Positions 8,601 to 15,167 of a DNA stretch of 41,225 nt are shown one piece after another (the first letter of the stretch is position 1; every line of letters starts with the position of its first letter). The DNA is from an uncultured Oscillospiraceae bacterium. GTDB taxonomy: Bacteria > Bacillota > Clostridia > Oscillospirales > Oscillospiraceae. Location: contig CANREY010000010.1 in the NCBI GenBank assembly GCA_947629755.1, forward strand, positions 1-41,225, given 5' to 3'. The position numbers were made by a program, and so were the translations under genes. Under the pieces are notes generated by a model, which saw only the letters and a list, made by a program, of their open reading frames with translations, ran no database searches and was not told the DNA's origin.

Positions 8601-10094
8601 CCTCGTGGTGTTGCCGCCGTCAACGGTGACCGACTTGTCCCCGGCCTTGACGATGTAGCCGGTGGCCTCCTTCACGGAGTTCCACTCCACGGTGATGCCG
8701 CCCTTGCCGTCGTTGACGGCGTACTTCATCACGGGAACGCCGAGAGGATAGGTGAAGGACACTGCCACGGTCTTAGAGCCGTTATGTACGGAGTCCTCGT
8801 CCTCGCGGGAGGCGGAGACGGAGAACACATAGTCCCCGGTCTCCTCCGGCTCAAAGCTGAGCACGTGTGTGTCTGTCTCCTTTAAGGAGCTGAGGCTCTT
8901 GAGCTGCCAGCCGTCCCCGTCGCGCATGACGACGGTGATCTGGTCCGCTCCGTCATAGCCCACCACACCGTGGACCGTGACGTTGAGCTTGCCGGGGTCC
9001 TCGCTGTCGACGGACACGCCCTCGATGTAGGGATTTACAAGTCCCGCCCACATGGCGCGGGGCTCCTTCGGCCCGCCGGCCTCGGTGACCTCTACCTTGA
9101 AGATGTAGTTGCCGCCGTTGGTGCTTCCGAGGAAGTATGTACCGGCCTCGGTGAGCTCCAAGGTGTCAAGGAAGGGCTGGTTGGAGGCGTGCTCCCCCTC
9201 GGTGGAGACTACCGCCTTCCCGTCGGTATCAAATATGGCCATCTGTCGATCGCTGTCTCCGTTCTTTGCCCACCATATCTTCACCTTGGCCTCCCCAGAG
9301 GTGGTGAACTTTATGGCGTTCTTCTCATCTGAGCCCGCCCCGCCGAAGTTTATGCGCTGGGAGGAGGTGTAGCCGTCGTCCCATGTCTTTGTGCTGCTGT
9401 CCACCTTTGAGTTTTTGCTCCAAAGGACGGTGAAGTAGCTGTCGTATGCCGTGGTGTCGCCGTCGGCCTTGGCTCCCTTGTCAAAGGCGTCCATGGTGTT
9501 CGCCTCAAGGGTGCTGACCTTGTCGCCTCCGGCCTCCTCGACCTCTATCTTGAAGATGTAGTTGCCGCCGTTGGTGCTTCCGAGGTAGTATGTACCGGCG
9601 TCCGCTATCTCAAGCGTGTCAAGGAAGGGTTGGTTGGAGGCGTGCTCCCCCTCGGTGGAGACTACCGCCTTCCCGTCGGTATCAAAAACAGCCATCTGGC
9701 GGTCGCTGTCGCCGTTCTTTGCCCACCAGATCTTGACCTTGGCAGCGCCTGAGGTGGTGAACTTCACGGAGTTTTTCTCCGCGCTTCCGGCCCCGCCGAA
9801 GTTTATGCGCTGGGAGGAGGTATAGCCGTCGTCCCAAGACTTTGTGCTGCTGTCCACCTTGGCGTTTTTGCTCCAGAGAATGGTAAAGTAGCTGTCATAG
9901 GCCGTGGAATCCCCGTCGGCCTTCGCGCCCTTGTCGAACGCTTCAAGTGTATTCGCTTCGAGAGTGTGCACGTTAGCGCCGCTGGGGTTGGGGGCGATGA
10001 GAATGTCATCGGCCAGAGCCGTGACGGCGGCCGTGCTGAGGACCATGGCGACCACGAGCACAAACGTCAGGGCCCTCTTTGCAAGGTGTTTCAT
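5670..10094 (-). CDS. Secreted, S-layer-anchored family-9 pectate-lyase-like protein with duplicated N-terminal modules
   Basis: A 1474-residue exported protein. Order: signal peptide (1-29, ending TALADD); two nearly identical 151-residue beta modules (about 42-192 and 193-343); a fibronectin-III-like module (about 450-535); a lectin-like region (about 535-775); a right-handed parallel beta-helix (about 900-1230) with DADGFEAKL, AYNADDGWDLF and GNGFKLGG, which I recognise from polysaccharide lyase family 9 (calcium-dependent pectate lyases); and three SLH repeats (about 1289-1474) that tether it to the cell wall. It probably binds and cleaves pectin-type plant polysaccharide at the surface. 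AAGGAGGG precedes the ATG. It is monocistronic, bounded by its own promoter and terminator. The exact polymer is inferred. Confidence 0.8.
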   Translation of the reverse strand: MKHLAKRALTFVLVVAMVLSTAAVTALADDILIAPNPSGANVHTLEANTLEAFDKGAKADGDSTAYDSYFTILWSKNAKVDSSTKSWDDGYTSSQRINFGGAGSAEKNSVKFTTSGAAKVKIWWAKNGDSDRQMAVFDTDGKAVVSTEGEHASNQPFLDTLEIADAGTYYLGSTNGGNYIFKIEVEEAGGDKVSTLEANTMDAFDKGAKADGDTTAYDSYFTVLWSKNSKVDSSTKTWDDGYTSSQRINFGGAGSDEKNAIKFTTSGEAKVKIWWAKNGDSDRQMAIFDTDGKAVVSTEGEHASNQPFLDTLELTEAGTYFLGSTNGGNYIFKVEVTEAGGPKEPRAMWAGLVNPYIEGVSVDSEDPGKLNVTVHGVVGYDGADQITVVMRDGDGWQLKSLSSLKETDTHVLSFEPEETGDYVFSVSASREDEDSVHNGSKTVAVSFTYPLGVPVMKYAVNDGKGGITVEWNSVKEATGYIVKAGDKSVTVDGGNTTRAVVSGLTVGKEYDVSVAAVRANETGKACEPMKTTVSETAEIAWVFSTFGQSTSLKNNGYEEKDNGDVRVYSINGSGKVQPSAQDGLAFYYTAIDPSTTNFKLTATAHVNTWHYSNGQDGFGLIVMDKVGVNGDTAPVWSNSLMAGVTGFSDTYNGQKVQMRLGVGSLQRSGVTENVTTATAPSTYTGTWRTLDITGFGSDIRNLVGNCDNESAVPGKTLGLVDFTLTIEKDDAGYHISYLDHNGVLRTNDYLDPDALSYVDPYVYVGMFAARNADITFTDIKLTTSAATSTGSKPGAGEGGKTAELSADFRNPTATSAQKTELDVRVNVDGKAVVTDKAGTELYKGVVKAGERNLIPVTLAAGENSFTAVITPDKDAVTADGAKLSSYEAKTVTASVSYGADSRTEIYVGPNGKADAAGTRADPTTLAEAVKSPAPGTTIILLAGTYKLNSGVTIQRGVDGTADKPITLKADPYATTRPVLDWGEKGSGLTLSASYWHLYGFDTIFANGKGLHIGGKNNVIERVNAHDNMQSGISISRTWSSDDFIDWPSDNLVLNCSAWLNADSGYEDADGFEAKLTNGDGNVFDGCIAAYNADDGWDLFARGTANGTVTIRNSIAFKNGIDIVDGKEVKAGNGNGFKLGGNSYAVNHVIENSLAFANTGNGFTCNSNPNLSVVNCTGYNNGKGNLALYSEAANSAYKVTGFISYLGGNDSIAPKGTQDRSDYLKNTNYFTNHTSGAAVSADWFKSVDTDAAIISGISRNADGTISMNGCLELTGKAPVKAGARLPGAQGQNFRDVMSGSWYYDDVVKICKAKYVNGVTAAEFGPEGTFNRAQMATVLHRLAGTPKASAQSKYTDTDRVNGKWYIDAVDWISQKGYMYGSGESAFKPMADITRQEIAVALYNYAKDTGIDVTAKGTAAAFTDSGEIAAWATDAMTWAIEAGIIQGNGAGLCKPEANATRAEMAVMVARFMDLIKK
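9066..9971 (-). repeat. Tandem duplication, 453-bp unit, inside the pectate-lyase-like gene
   Basis: Two in-frame copies (9519-9971 and 9066-9518) of a 151-codon unit that begins TLEANT and ends near NGGNYIFK. Long stretches are identical at protein level (for example STEGEHASNQPFLDTLE) and mostly identical in DNA, so the duplication looks recent. Differences are scattered and mostly synonymous or conservative. Confidence 0.9.
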
Positions 10095-10147
10095 TGCGTG
10101 TTCCCTCCTTAAAATTATTCAACGTTCGCTATCCCCCTTCCGGGGGA

Positions 10148-10170
10148 CAAAAAAGGCACCGCCTTTTTTG
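10148..10170. promoter_or_regulatory. Leader hairpin upstream of the pectate-lyase-like gene
   Basis: A perfect inverted repeat (CAAAAAAGGC, 3-base centre, GCCTTTTTTG), followed on the minus strand by a second hairpin (CCCCC-GGAA-GGGGG, 10133-10146). Both fall within the predicted 80-base 5' leader. The first could act as a 5' stabilising stem, or as a weak bidirectional terminator between the divergent genes. Confidence 0.45.
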
Positions 10171-10180
10171 AACTACCTAT

Positions 10181-10210
10181 ATAATATCTCTTTTTGCTGG
10201 AAAAAATCAA
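10181..10210 (-). promoter_or_regulatory. Probable promoter of the pectate-lyase-like gene
   Basis: TTGATT (10210-10205), an 18-bp spacer and TATTAT (10186-10181). The predicted start near 10174 places the leader hairpin at the very 5' end of the transcript. Confidence 0.5.
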
Positions 10211-10278
10211 TACTTTGTCCATAATTTTACGAAAAAATATCCACATACTTAGTTATAATACACAAAATAGATTTTTTC

Positions 10279-10307
10279 TTGCGAAACAGGGCTAAAAATG
10301 CTAAAAT
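10279..10307 (+). promoter_or_regulatory. Extended -10 promoter of the exporter/MATE/folD operon
   Basis: TTGCGA (10279-10284), 17 bp, then TAAAAT (10302-10307) preceded by TGC. The predicted start near 10314 leaves a short leader. An isolated TATAAT at 10254 lacks a partner -35. Confidence 0.5.
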
Positions 10308-10349
10308 ATAAAATTAATGCAAACCTTGAAAAGATTTTCGGAGGAAAAC

Positions 10350-11207
10350 ATGCTTGACATAATCCCGGACGCCCTTTTGGACACTCTGAAACTTCTCCCT
10401 TTTCTCTATATAACATACCTCGTCTTGGAGTATATCGAGCAGAAGGCCGAGGCAGGCTCATTAAAGCTCGTCCGCCAGTCCGGGGCATGGGGTCCCTTCG
10501 TGGGCTCGGCCCTTGGCCTCATACCCCAGTGCGGCTTTTCCGCCTCCGCCTCAAATCTCTTTGCCCAGCGGCTCATATCCTCCGGCACTCTGGTGGCGGT
10601 TTTTCTCTCCACCTCCGACGAGATGCTCCCCATAATGATAACCAGCGCCGCCCCGGCGGGCACCATACTCAAGCTCCTTGCCGCCAAGGTCATCTGCGGT
10701 ATCGCGGCGGGGCTCGCGGCGGACAGGATATTCAGGCTCTGCCGCCACGACGGGGAGAAGATCGACCTTCACGAGCTCTGCCGGGAGGAGAACTGTGGCT
10801 GTGAGGAGCACGGCATATTCTTCTCCGCCCTTCTCCACACCGTCCAGATAGCCGGCTTCGTCCTTGCGATAAATATCGTCATGGGTCTTGCCATACATTT
10901 TATCGGCGAGGAAAATCTGGCCGGCCTCATACTCAATAAGCCCGTCATCGGCCCGGTCATCTCCGCCCTTGTGGGCCTCATTCCCAACTGCGCGGCCAGC
11001 ATAATAATAACAAAGCTCTATCTTGGCGGGGCCATAACCGCGGGAAGTATGCTCTCAGGTCTCCTTTCCGCCTCCGGTCTTGGACTCTTGGTCCTCTTTC
11101 GCGTAAACCGCAGGGCCATGAGGGACAACGTAAAGATCCTCCTCTATACCCTCATATGCTCCGTGGTACTTGGCATACTGCTGGACCTTGCGGGCATGAC
11201 CTTCTGA
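10350..11207 (+). CDS. Putative heavy-metal/manganese exporter (PF11449-like membrane protein)
   Basis: A 285-residue polytopic membrane protein of the 'putative manganese transporter / 10TM heavy-metal exporter' family. It has two symmetry-related signatures, GLIPQCGFS (56-64) and GLIPNCAAS (209-217), each inside a membrane segment, implying an internal duplication. A cytosolic loop rich in Cys and His (CRHDGEKIDLHELC, ENCGCEEHG, 131-155) may bind metal. The start at 10350 follows CGGAGGAAAAC; an upstream in-frame ATG at 10317 has no ribosome-binding site. Three bases separate it from the MATE gene, so it heads an operon. The metal is inferred from the family only, and no manganese riboswitch is visible in the leader. 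Confidence 0.75.
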   Translation: MLDIIPDALLDTLKLLPFLYITYLVLEYIEQKAEAGSLKLVRQSGAWGPFVGSALGLIPQCGFSASASNLFAQRLISSGTLVAVFLSTSDEMLPIMITSAAPAGTILKLLAAKVICGIAAGLAADRIFRLCRHDGEKIDLHELCREENCGCEEHGIFFSALLHTVQIAGFVLAINIVMGLAIHFIGEENLAGLILNKPVIGPVISALVGLIPNCAASIIITKLYLGGAITAGSMLSGLLSASGLGLLVLFRVNRRAMRDNVKILLYTLICSVVLGILLDLAGMTF

Positions 11208-11210
11208 GAT

Positions 11211-12542
11211 ATGGAAATCAAGCTCTCCGACCACTTCACCTACGGCCGACTTCTTAGGTTCGTCTGGCCCAGCGTCTCCATGATGATATTCACCTCGATC
11301 TACATCGTGGTGGACGGCTTTTTTGTCTCCAACTTCGTGGGCAAGGAGGCACTGGCGGGCGTCAATTTCATCTACCCCTTCCTCCAGATAATCGGTTGCC
11401 TTGGCTTTCTCGTGGGCTCCGGCGGCGGGGCCATCGTGGCCATAACTCTCGGTGAGGGGAAGGACAAAAAGGCAAACGAGATCTTCTCCCTTTTCGTCTA
11501 CTCCTCCCTGGCTCTGGGCGTTATCCTCACCGTTATCGGCTTCGCTCTTTTAAAGCCCGTGGCCGTGTTGATGGGGGCCGAGGGCGAAATGCTCCACGAC
11601 GCCCTTACCTACGGTAAGTGGTTTCTCTTTTCCATGCCCATGTTCATATTGGAGCACGAGTTTGAGTCCTTCAACTCAACGGCGGAAAAGCCCAAGCTTG
11701 GGCTCATTTTCACCTTCTCCGCCGGCATGACCAACATCGTCCTCGACGCCGTTTTGGTGGGTGTCCTCGGCCTTGGCATCGACGGCGCGGCTGCGGCCAC
11801 GGCCTTTTGCCAGATAGTGGGCGGCCTCGCTCCCCTTATCTACTACTCCCGGCCCAACAGCTCCCTTCTCCGCCTTGGCCGGGCCCGGTGGGACGGCCGG
11901 GCGGTCATACGTTGCTTTACAAACGGCTCCAGCGAGCTTATGAGCAACATCTCCATGTCCCTGGTGGGCATACTCTACAATCTCCGGCTCCTCAGGCTGG
12001 CCGGCGAGGACGGAGTTGCGGCCTACGGGGCCGTCATGTACGTCAACATGGTCTTTATCGCCGTTTTCATCGGCTACTCCATCGGCGCCTCCCCTCTTAT
12101 CGGCTACCACTACGGCGCCGGGGACAAGGCAGAGCTCCGCTCCCTTCTCAAAAAGAGCCTCGTCATTCTCGGTATCACCCAGATCACCATGTTTATTCTC
12201 GGCGAGACGATGGCGGAGGGCGTGGCCCGGATATTTGTGGGCTACGACGAAAGTCTCGTCGACATGACCCGCCACGGCTTTAAGCTGTACAGCACCATGT
12301 TCCTCTTTTCCGGTTACGCCATCTTCGGCTCCGCGTTTTTTACGGCCTTAGGCGACGGCCTCACCTCTGCCCTTATCTCCGGCCTTCGGACCATGGTGTT
12401 TGAGGCTTTATCGGTACTGCTCCTGCCCCTCGCCTTCGGCCTTGACGGCATCTGGCTGTCAGCGCCGCTGGCAGAGCTTCTTTCCGTTATGCTCTCGGCG
12501 GCCTTTTTGATAGGAAAACGGAAAAAATACGGTTATTTTTAA
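11211..12542 (+). CDS. MATE-family multidrug/organic cation efflux transporter
   Basis: A 443-residue membrane protein with about 12 hydrophobic segments and the MATE pattern: an N-terminal PSVSMMIFTSIYIVVDGFF (first helix and D/G-rich turn), FLVGSGGGAIVA, and a second half beginning GSSELMSNISMSLVG. MATE proteins export cationic compounds in exchange for Na+ or H+. The ATG lies 4 bases after the exporter stop with little ribosome-binding sequence, so translation is probably coupled. Substrate unknown. The operon with a metal exporter and folD does not point to one pathway. Confidence 0.88.
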   Translation: MEIKLSDHFTYGRLLRFVWPSVSMMIFTSIYIVVDGFFVSNFVGKEALAGVNFIYPFLQIIGCLGFLVGSGGGAIVAITLGEGKDKKANEIFSLFVYSSLALGVILTVIGFALLKPVAVLMGAEGEMLHDALTYGKWFLFSMPMFILEHEFESFNSTAEKPKLGLIFTFSAGMTNIVLDAVLVGVLGLGIDGAAAATAFCQIVGGLAPLIYYSRPNSSLLRLGRARWDGRAVIRCFTNGSSELMSNISMSLVGILYNLRLLRLAGEDGVAAYGAVMYVNMVFIAVFIGYSIGASPLIGYHYGAGDKAELRSLLKKSLVILGITQITMFILGETMAEGVARIFVGYDESLVDMTRHGFKLYSTMFLFSGYAIFGSAFFTALGDGLTSALISGLRTMVFEALSVLLLPLAFGLDGIWLSAPLAELLSVMLSAAFLIGKRKKYGYF

Positions 12543-12554
12543 CGGAGGTCCACT

Positions 12555-13412
12555 ATGTCCACACTTTTAAAGGGCGCGCCTGTGGCGGCGGCCATCAACG
12601 AAAAAACAAAGGCCCGCGTCGCACATCTTCGCGCCCGCGGCGTTATCCCCACCCTTGCCCTTGTGCGTGTGGGCGAGAACGACGCGGACATTTACTACGA
12701 AAAGGGCGCTATGAAGCGTTGCGCGGCCCTTGAGATCGAGACTAAACCCGTCACCCTGCCTGTGGACGTGACCGAGGCGGAGCTTTTATCAAAAATAGAC
12801 GAGCTCAACCGCGACAGCGCTGTCCACGGCGTGCTCATCTTCCGACCCCTGCCCCGCCACATATCCGACGACGCTGTCCGCGCCGCCCTGAGCCCCGACA
12901 AGGACGTGGACGGCATTACCGACGGCTCCCTTGCCGGGGTATTCACCGGGAGCGGCCGGGGCTTTTGTCCCTGCACGGCCCAAAGCTGCGCGGAAATACT
13001 GGACTTTTACGGCGTGGACTGCTCCGGAAAGCGCGCCGCCGTGCTGGGCCGGAGCCTCGTTATCGGAAAGCCCGTCTCCCAGCTCCTTCTGGCCCGCAAC
13101 GCCACCGTCACCGTCTGCCACACCAAGACCCGCGACCTTCCCTCCGAGACGAAACGAGCCGACATCATCGTGGCCGCCGTTGGCCATTTAAGGGCCCTGA
13201 CCGCCGATATGGTCTCGCCAAATCAGGTCATAATCGACGTTGGCATCAACACGGACGAGAGCGGAAAAATGGTTGGCGACGCGGATTTTCCCGCCACAGA
13301 GCCCATCGTCTCCGCTATCACCCCCGTCCCCGGAGGCGTGGGCTCCGTCACCACCTCCCTACTCGCCGCCCACACCGTGGAGGCGGCGGAAAGGCAGAAT
13401 AATATTATGTAA
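12555..13412 (+). CDS. folD: Methylenetetrahydrofolate dehydrogenase (FolD family; cyclohydrolase residues altered)
   Basis: A 285-residue FolD homologue for one-carbon metabolism: NADP-dependent oxidation of 5,10-methylene-THF and, in normal FolD, hydrolysis of methenyl-THF. The dehydrogenase landmarks are present: DKDVDG (115-120), GRSLVIGKPV, PVPGGVGSVTT. In an ungapped alignment by eye to E. coli FolD from the VG at 39-40, Tyr48 matches, but the position of catalytic Lys54 holds Ala52 and the Gln98 position (usual VQLPLP) reads IFRPLP, with Phe96. Asp121 is kept. It may thus be mainly a dehydrogenase, with another enzyme doing the cyclohydrolase step. The ribosome-binding site is CGGAGG. 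It is last in the exporter-MATE operon, 12 bases after MATE. Confidence 0.9.
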   Translation: MSTLLKGAPVAAAINEKTKARVAHLRARGVIPTLALVRVGENDADIYYEKGAMKRCAALEIETKPVTLPVDVTEAELLSKIDELNRDSAVHGVLIFRPLPRHISDDAVRAALSPDKDVDGITDGSLAGVFTGSGRGFCPCTAQSCAEILDFYGVDCSGKRAAVLGRSLVIGKPVSQLLLARNATVTVCHTKTRDLPSETKRADIIVAAVGHLRALTADMVSPNQVIIDVGINTDESGKMVGDADFPATEPIVSAITPVPGGVGSVTTSLLAAHTVEAAERQNNIM

Positions 13413-13539
13413 ACAGATAAGTTAACATAATAAAATAGCCCGCTTTGTTGATGTTATGTCAACCAAACGGGTTATAATTTTATGTAAACTATATTTTATG
13501 TCAACTTATAAGTTATGTTAACCTATATATTATGTTAAC
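13405..13539. repeat. Cluster of seven TTATGTNAAC repeats between folD and fumarase beta
   Basis: Exact matches to TTATGTNAAC at 13405, 13454, 13480, 13496, 13513 and 13530, plus one inverted copy (GTTAACATAA) at 13421. The last four are phased at 16-17 bp. The first overlaps the folD stop codon. The intergenic region is AT-rich against GC-rich flanks. Function unknown; candidates are a protein-binding array or a decayed short tandem repeat. Confidence 0.8.
13438..13471. terminator. Terminator-like hairpin between convergent folD and fumarase genes
   Basis: CCCG...CGGG stem continued by TTTGTTGA/TCAACCAAA with two mismatches, loop TGTTATG, followed on the plus strand by TTATAATTTTAT. It contains one TTATGTCAAC repeat in its loop and 3' arm. 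The T-tract is poor, so its strength is uncertain. Confidence 0.4.
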
Positions 13540-13545
13540 TAATCC

Positions 13546-14103
13546 TTACTCTATCCTGTATTTCTTGATTCCCTCCCGGAATATGTCCCCTCCGTGGCAG
13601 TCTATGCCCACGATGAGGGGCATTTTTGTGACCTGAAGGCGCTTTACAGACTCGCACCCCAGCTCCGGGAAGGCTATCTCCTCCATGGAGGTTATGGACT
13701 TGGCGATAAGCGCCCCGGCCCCGCCCACGGCGCACAGATATACGGCCCCGTTTTTCACGATGGACGCTTTCACCGCGTCGGACCTGAGCCCCTTCCCTAT
13801 CATTCCCGCCAGCCCCAGCTCCAATAGCCTCGGCGTAAAGCCGTCCATGCGGCTTGATGTGGTGGGCCCGCAGGCCCCCGTGGGCATACCGTCGTGTCCC
13901 GGCGTGGGCCCGGCGTAGTATATGACCGCCCCGTCAATGTCGAAGGGCGTGGGCTCCCCCGCGTCCAACAGCCGGAATATGGCCATGTGGGCTTGGTCCC
14001 GGCTTGTGTATATCGTCCCGCTCAGAAGCACCCTGTCCCCGGCGGACATCTCCGGGGCGTACCTTTTAAGCTCCGAGGCGCTTAACTCAAAGGTCCTCTG
14101 CAT
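13546..14103 (-). CDS. Class I fumarate hydratase, C-terminal (beta) subunit
   Basis: A 185-residue protein of the Fumerase_C family. GPTPGHDGMPTGACGPTTSS followed by RMDGFTP, and later AVGGAGALIA, are the beta-subunit signatures of two-subunit iron-sulfur fumarase/tartrate dehydratase. The enzyme interconverts fumarate and malate and needs an alpha subunit carrying the [4Fe-4S] cluster. No alpha subunit gene is in this window, although the two are normally adjacent. AGGAG lies 7 bases before the ATG. The start overlaps the end of the DivIVA-like gene by 17 bases, so it is translated from that transcript. Confidence 0.85.
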   Translation of the reverse strand: MQRTFELSASELKRYAPEMSAGDRVLLSGTIYTSRDQAHMAIFRLLDAGEPTPFDIDGAVIYYAGPTPGHDGMPTGACGPTTSSRMDGFTPRLLELGLAGMIGKGLRSDAVKASIVKNGAVYLCAVGGAGALIAKSITSMEEIAFPELGCESVKRLQVTKMPLIVGIDCHGGDIFREGIKKYRIE

Positions 14104-14536
14104 TCTGTGTCTCCTCCGCGCCGCCGAGCCTCTCGCCCACCTTGCTCAGCTCCTCACCGGCCGTCCTGAGCGTCTCCTGCAAAGTCGCAAGCTTTATGTT
14201 CACCGCCCCCAGCTCGTGGGCGGCTTGGGATACATTAATATTAATGTCCCCACATACGCCCTCGTAGCCTGAGATAACGTCCTCCAATATCCCTTTCGCG
14301 TCCTCCAGTGCCCGCGCCGCCACGGACCGTGCCTCCTCGGCGGCCCTTTTGTCCTCGGCCCGCTCAAGCCGCTCCTCCAGCGCCTCTATCCTGCCCTGGA
14401 GCTTCTGATTTTCCCGCAGAAGGTCGTTGCGCTCCCCTGCCAGCTTCTCTATATAGTCGATGACGTCATGCCTGTTGAACCCGCCGAACACCCGGCCCTT
14501 GAAGTTTCCCTTCTCCTGTTCCACAGCAAAAATCAC
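14087..14536 (-). CDS. DivIVA-domain coiled-coil protein
   Basis: A 149-residue protein with an N-terminal DivIVA-like motif (GRVFGGFNRHDVIDYIEKLA, about 14-33) followed by a long heptad-rich coiled coil (LLRENQKLQGRIEALEERL). DivIVA-like proteins recognise curved membrane and organise division or pole functions. It starts at GTG (14536) with GGGGAG upstream. The gene overlaps the fumarase beta gene by 17 bases. The pairing has no obvious biochemical reason. This is a short, divergent family member, so the cellular role is inferred. Confidence 0.65.
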   Translation of the reverse strand: MIFAVEQEKGNFKGRVFGGFNRHDVIDYIEKLAGERNDLLRENQKLQGRIEALEERLERAEDKRAAEEARSVAARALEDAKGILEDVISGYEGVCGDININVSQAAHELGAVNIKLATLQETLRTAGEELSKVGERLGGAEETQNAEDL

Positions 14537-14560
14537 CGTCCTCTCCCCTATTTTTCTATC

Positions 14561-14589
14561 ATATTATCACATTCGTCAAAATAAAACAA
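14561..14589 (-). promoter_or_regulatory. Possible promoter of the DivIVA-like/fumarase beta operon
   Basis: TTGTTT (14589-14584), 17 bp, TAATAT (14566-14561). A TTGACG also occurs in the spacer but is too close to any -10. Weak assignment. Confidence 0.35.
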
Positions 14590-14677
14590 CCTCAACGGTT
14601 CCCCTTTACGCAAAAAAATTTGCTTTCCCCCCATTTTTCCTCCCTCAAAAAAATATCAATTTTTTTCTAATTTCCTG

Positions 14678-14706
14678 TTGACAAAAAACTGTATTACGCA
14701 TATAAT
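14678..14706 (+). promoter_or_regulatory. Consensus promoter of the GntR/ABC operon
   Basis: TTGACA (14678-14683), a 17-bp spacer, TATAAT (14701-14706). Perfect consensus. The strong promoter is overlapped by the operator, a typical design for repression by the first gene product. Confidence 0.85.
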
Positions 14707-14727
14707 ACGGTTAACGGTACCGTATTA
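14703..14727. promoter_or_regulatory. Operator palindrome for the GntR regulator
   Basis: TAATACGGT, 7-bp centre, ACCGTATTA: a perfect 9-bp inverted repeat covering the -10 box and the likely transcription start. Extra half-site-like GTATTA (14691-14696) lies in the spacer. YtrA-type GntR repressors usually repress their own operons, so autoregulation is likely. Confidence 0.65.
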
Positions 14728-14768
14728 TCCGACTAATACAGTCACTTGGATCGAAAGGAGGCGTGGCC

Positions 14769-15167
14769 GTGATAAGTCTCGCGGATTTCCCGTCCGACGG
14801 CGACGGACCAATTTATTTAAGGATAGTCCGCTTCATTCGCGCCGGCGTGGCGGCGGGCTCAATTGCCGACGGCGACGAGATGCCCTCCCGGCGCGTGGTA
14901 TCCGCCACGCTGGGCGTAAATCCCAACACGGTCCAAAAGGCGTATAAGCTCCTTGAGGACGAGGGCCTCATGGTCTCCCGCCCCGGAGCCAAGAGTTGCG
15001 CCGTGGTCACGCCGGAGACCGTGGAGGCCGCAAGGGCCCGACTGAGAGCCGAGGAGATCGGGCGGGTCGTCTCGGCTCTCCGGGCCAGCGGAATGGAAAA
15101 ATCCGAGGCGATGGAGCTCATATCCCGCCTCTGGGACGAGTACGAGGTTGGAGGTGACACCGAATGA
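14769..15167 (+). CDS. GntR-family transcriptional regulator, YtrA subfamily
   Basis: A 132-residue regulator: a winged helix-turn-helix (about 10-75: GPIYLRIVRFIRAG, EMPSRRVVSATLGVNPNTVQ, KAYKLLEDEGL) plus a short C-terminal helical region instead of a large effector domain, as in the YtrA subfamily that controls ABC-transporter operons in Firmicutes. The GTG at 14769 is preferred because GGAGG lies 7 bases upstream; the GTG at 14763 is too close. It heads a five-gene operon, overlaps the next gene by 4 bases, and probably represses it through the palindrome over its promoter. Cell-wall-active drugs induce relatives; here the signal is unknown. Confidence 0.85.
   Translation: MISLADFPSDGDGPIYLRIVRFIRAGVAAGSIADGDEMPSRRVVSATLGVNPNTVQKAYKLLEDEGLMVSRPGAKSCAVVTPETVEAARARLRAEEIGRVVSALRASGMEKSEAMELISRLWDEYEVGGDTE

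Noticed and set aside
9066-9971. CRISPR-like repetition
   Set aside because: Units are 453 bp, in frame, and part of one protein; no short repeats with unique spacers.
10211-10349. Manganese (yybP-ykoY) riboswitch ahead of the exporter
   Set aside because: The leader is AT-rich, short, and lacks the conserved paired helices.
13405-13539. CRISPR array
   Set aside because: 10-bp units at 16-17 bp phase are far too short for repeat-spacer structure, and no cas gene is nearby.
14594-14760. Additional small genes in the GntR upstream region
   Set aside because: A short frame from 14678 starts on the promoter itself and reads through the operator; no ribosome-binding site.
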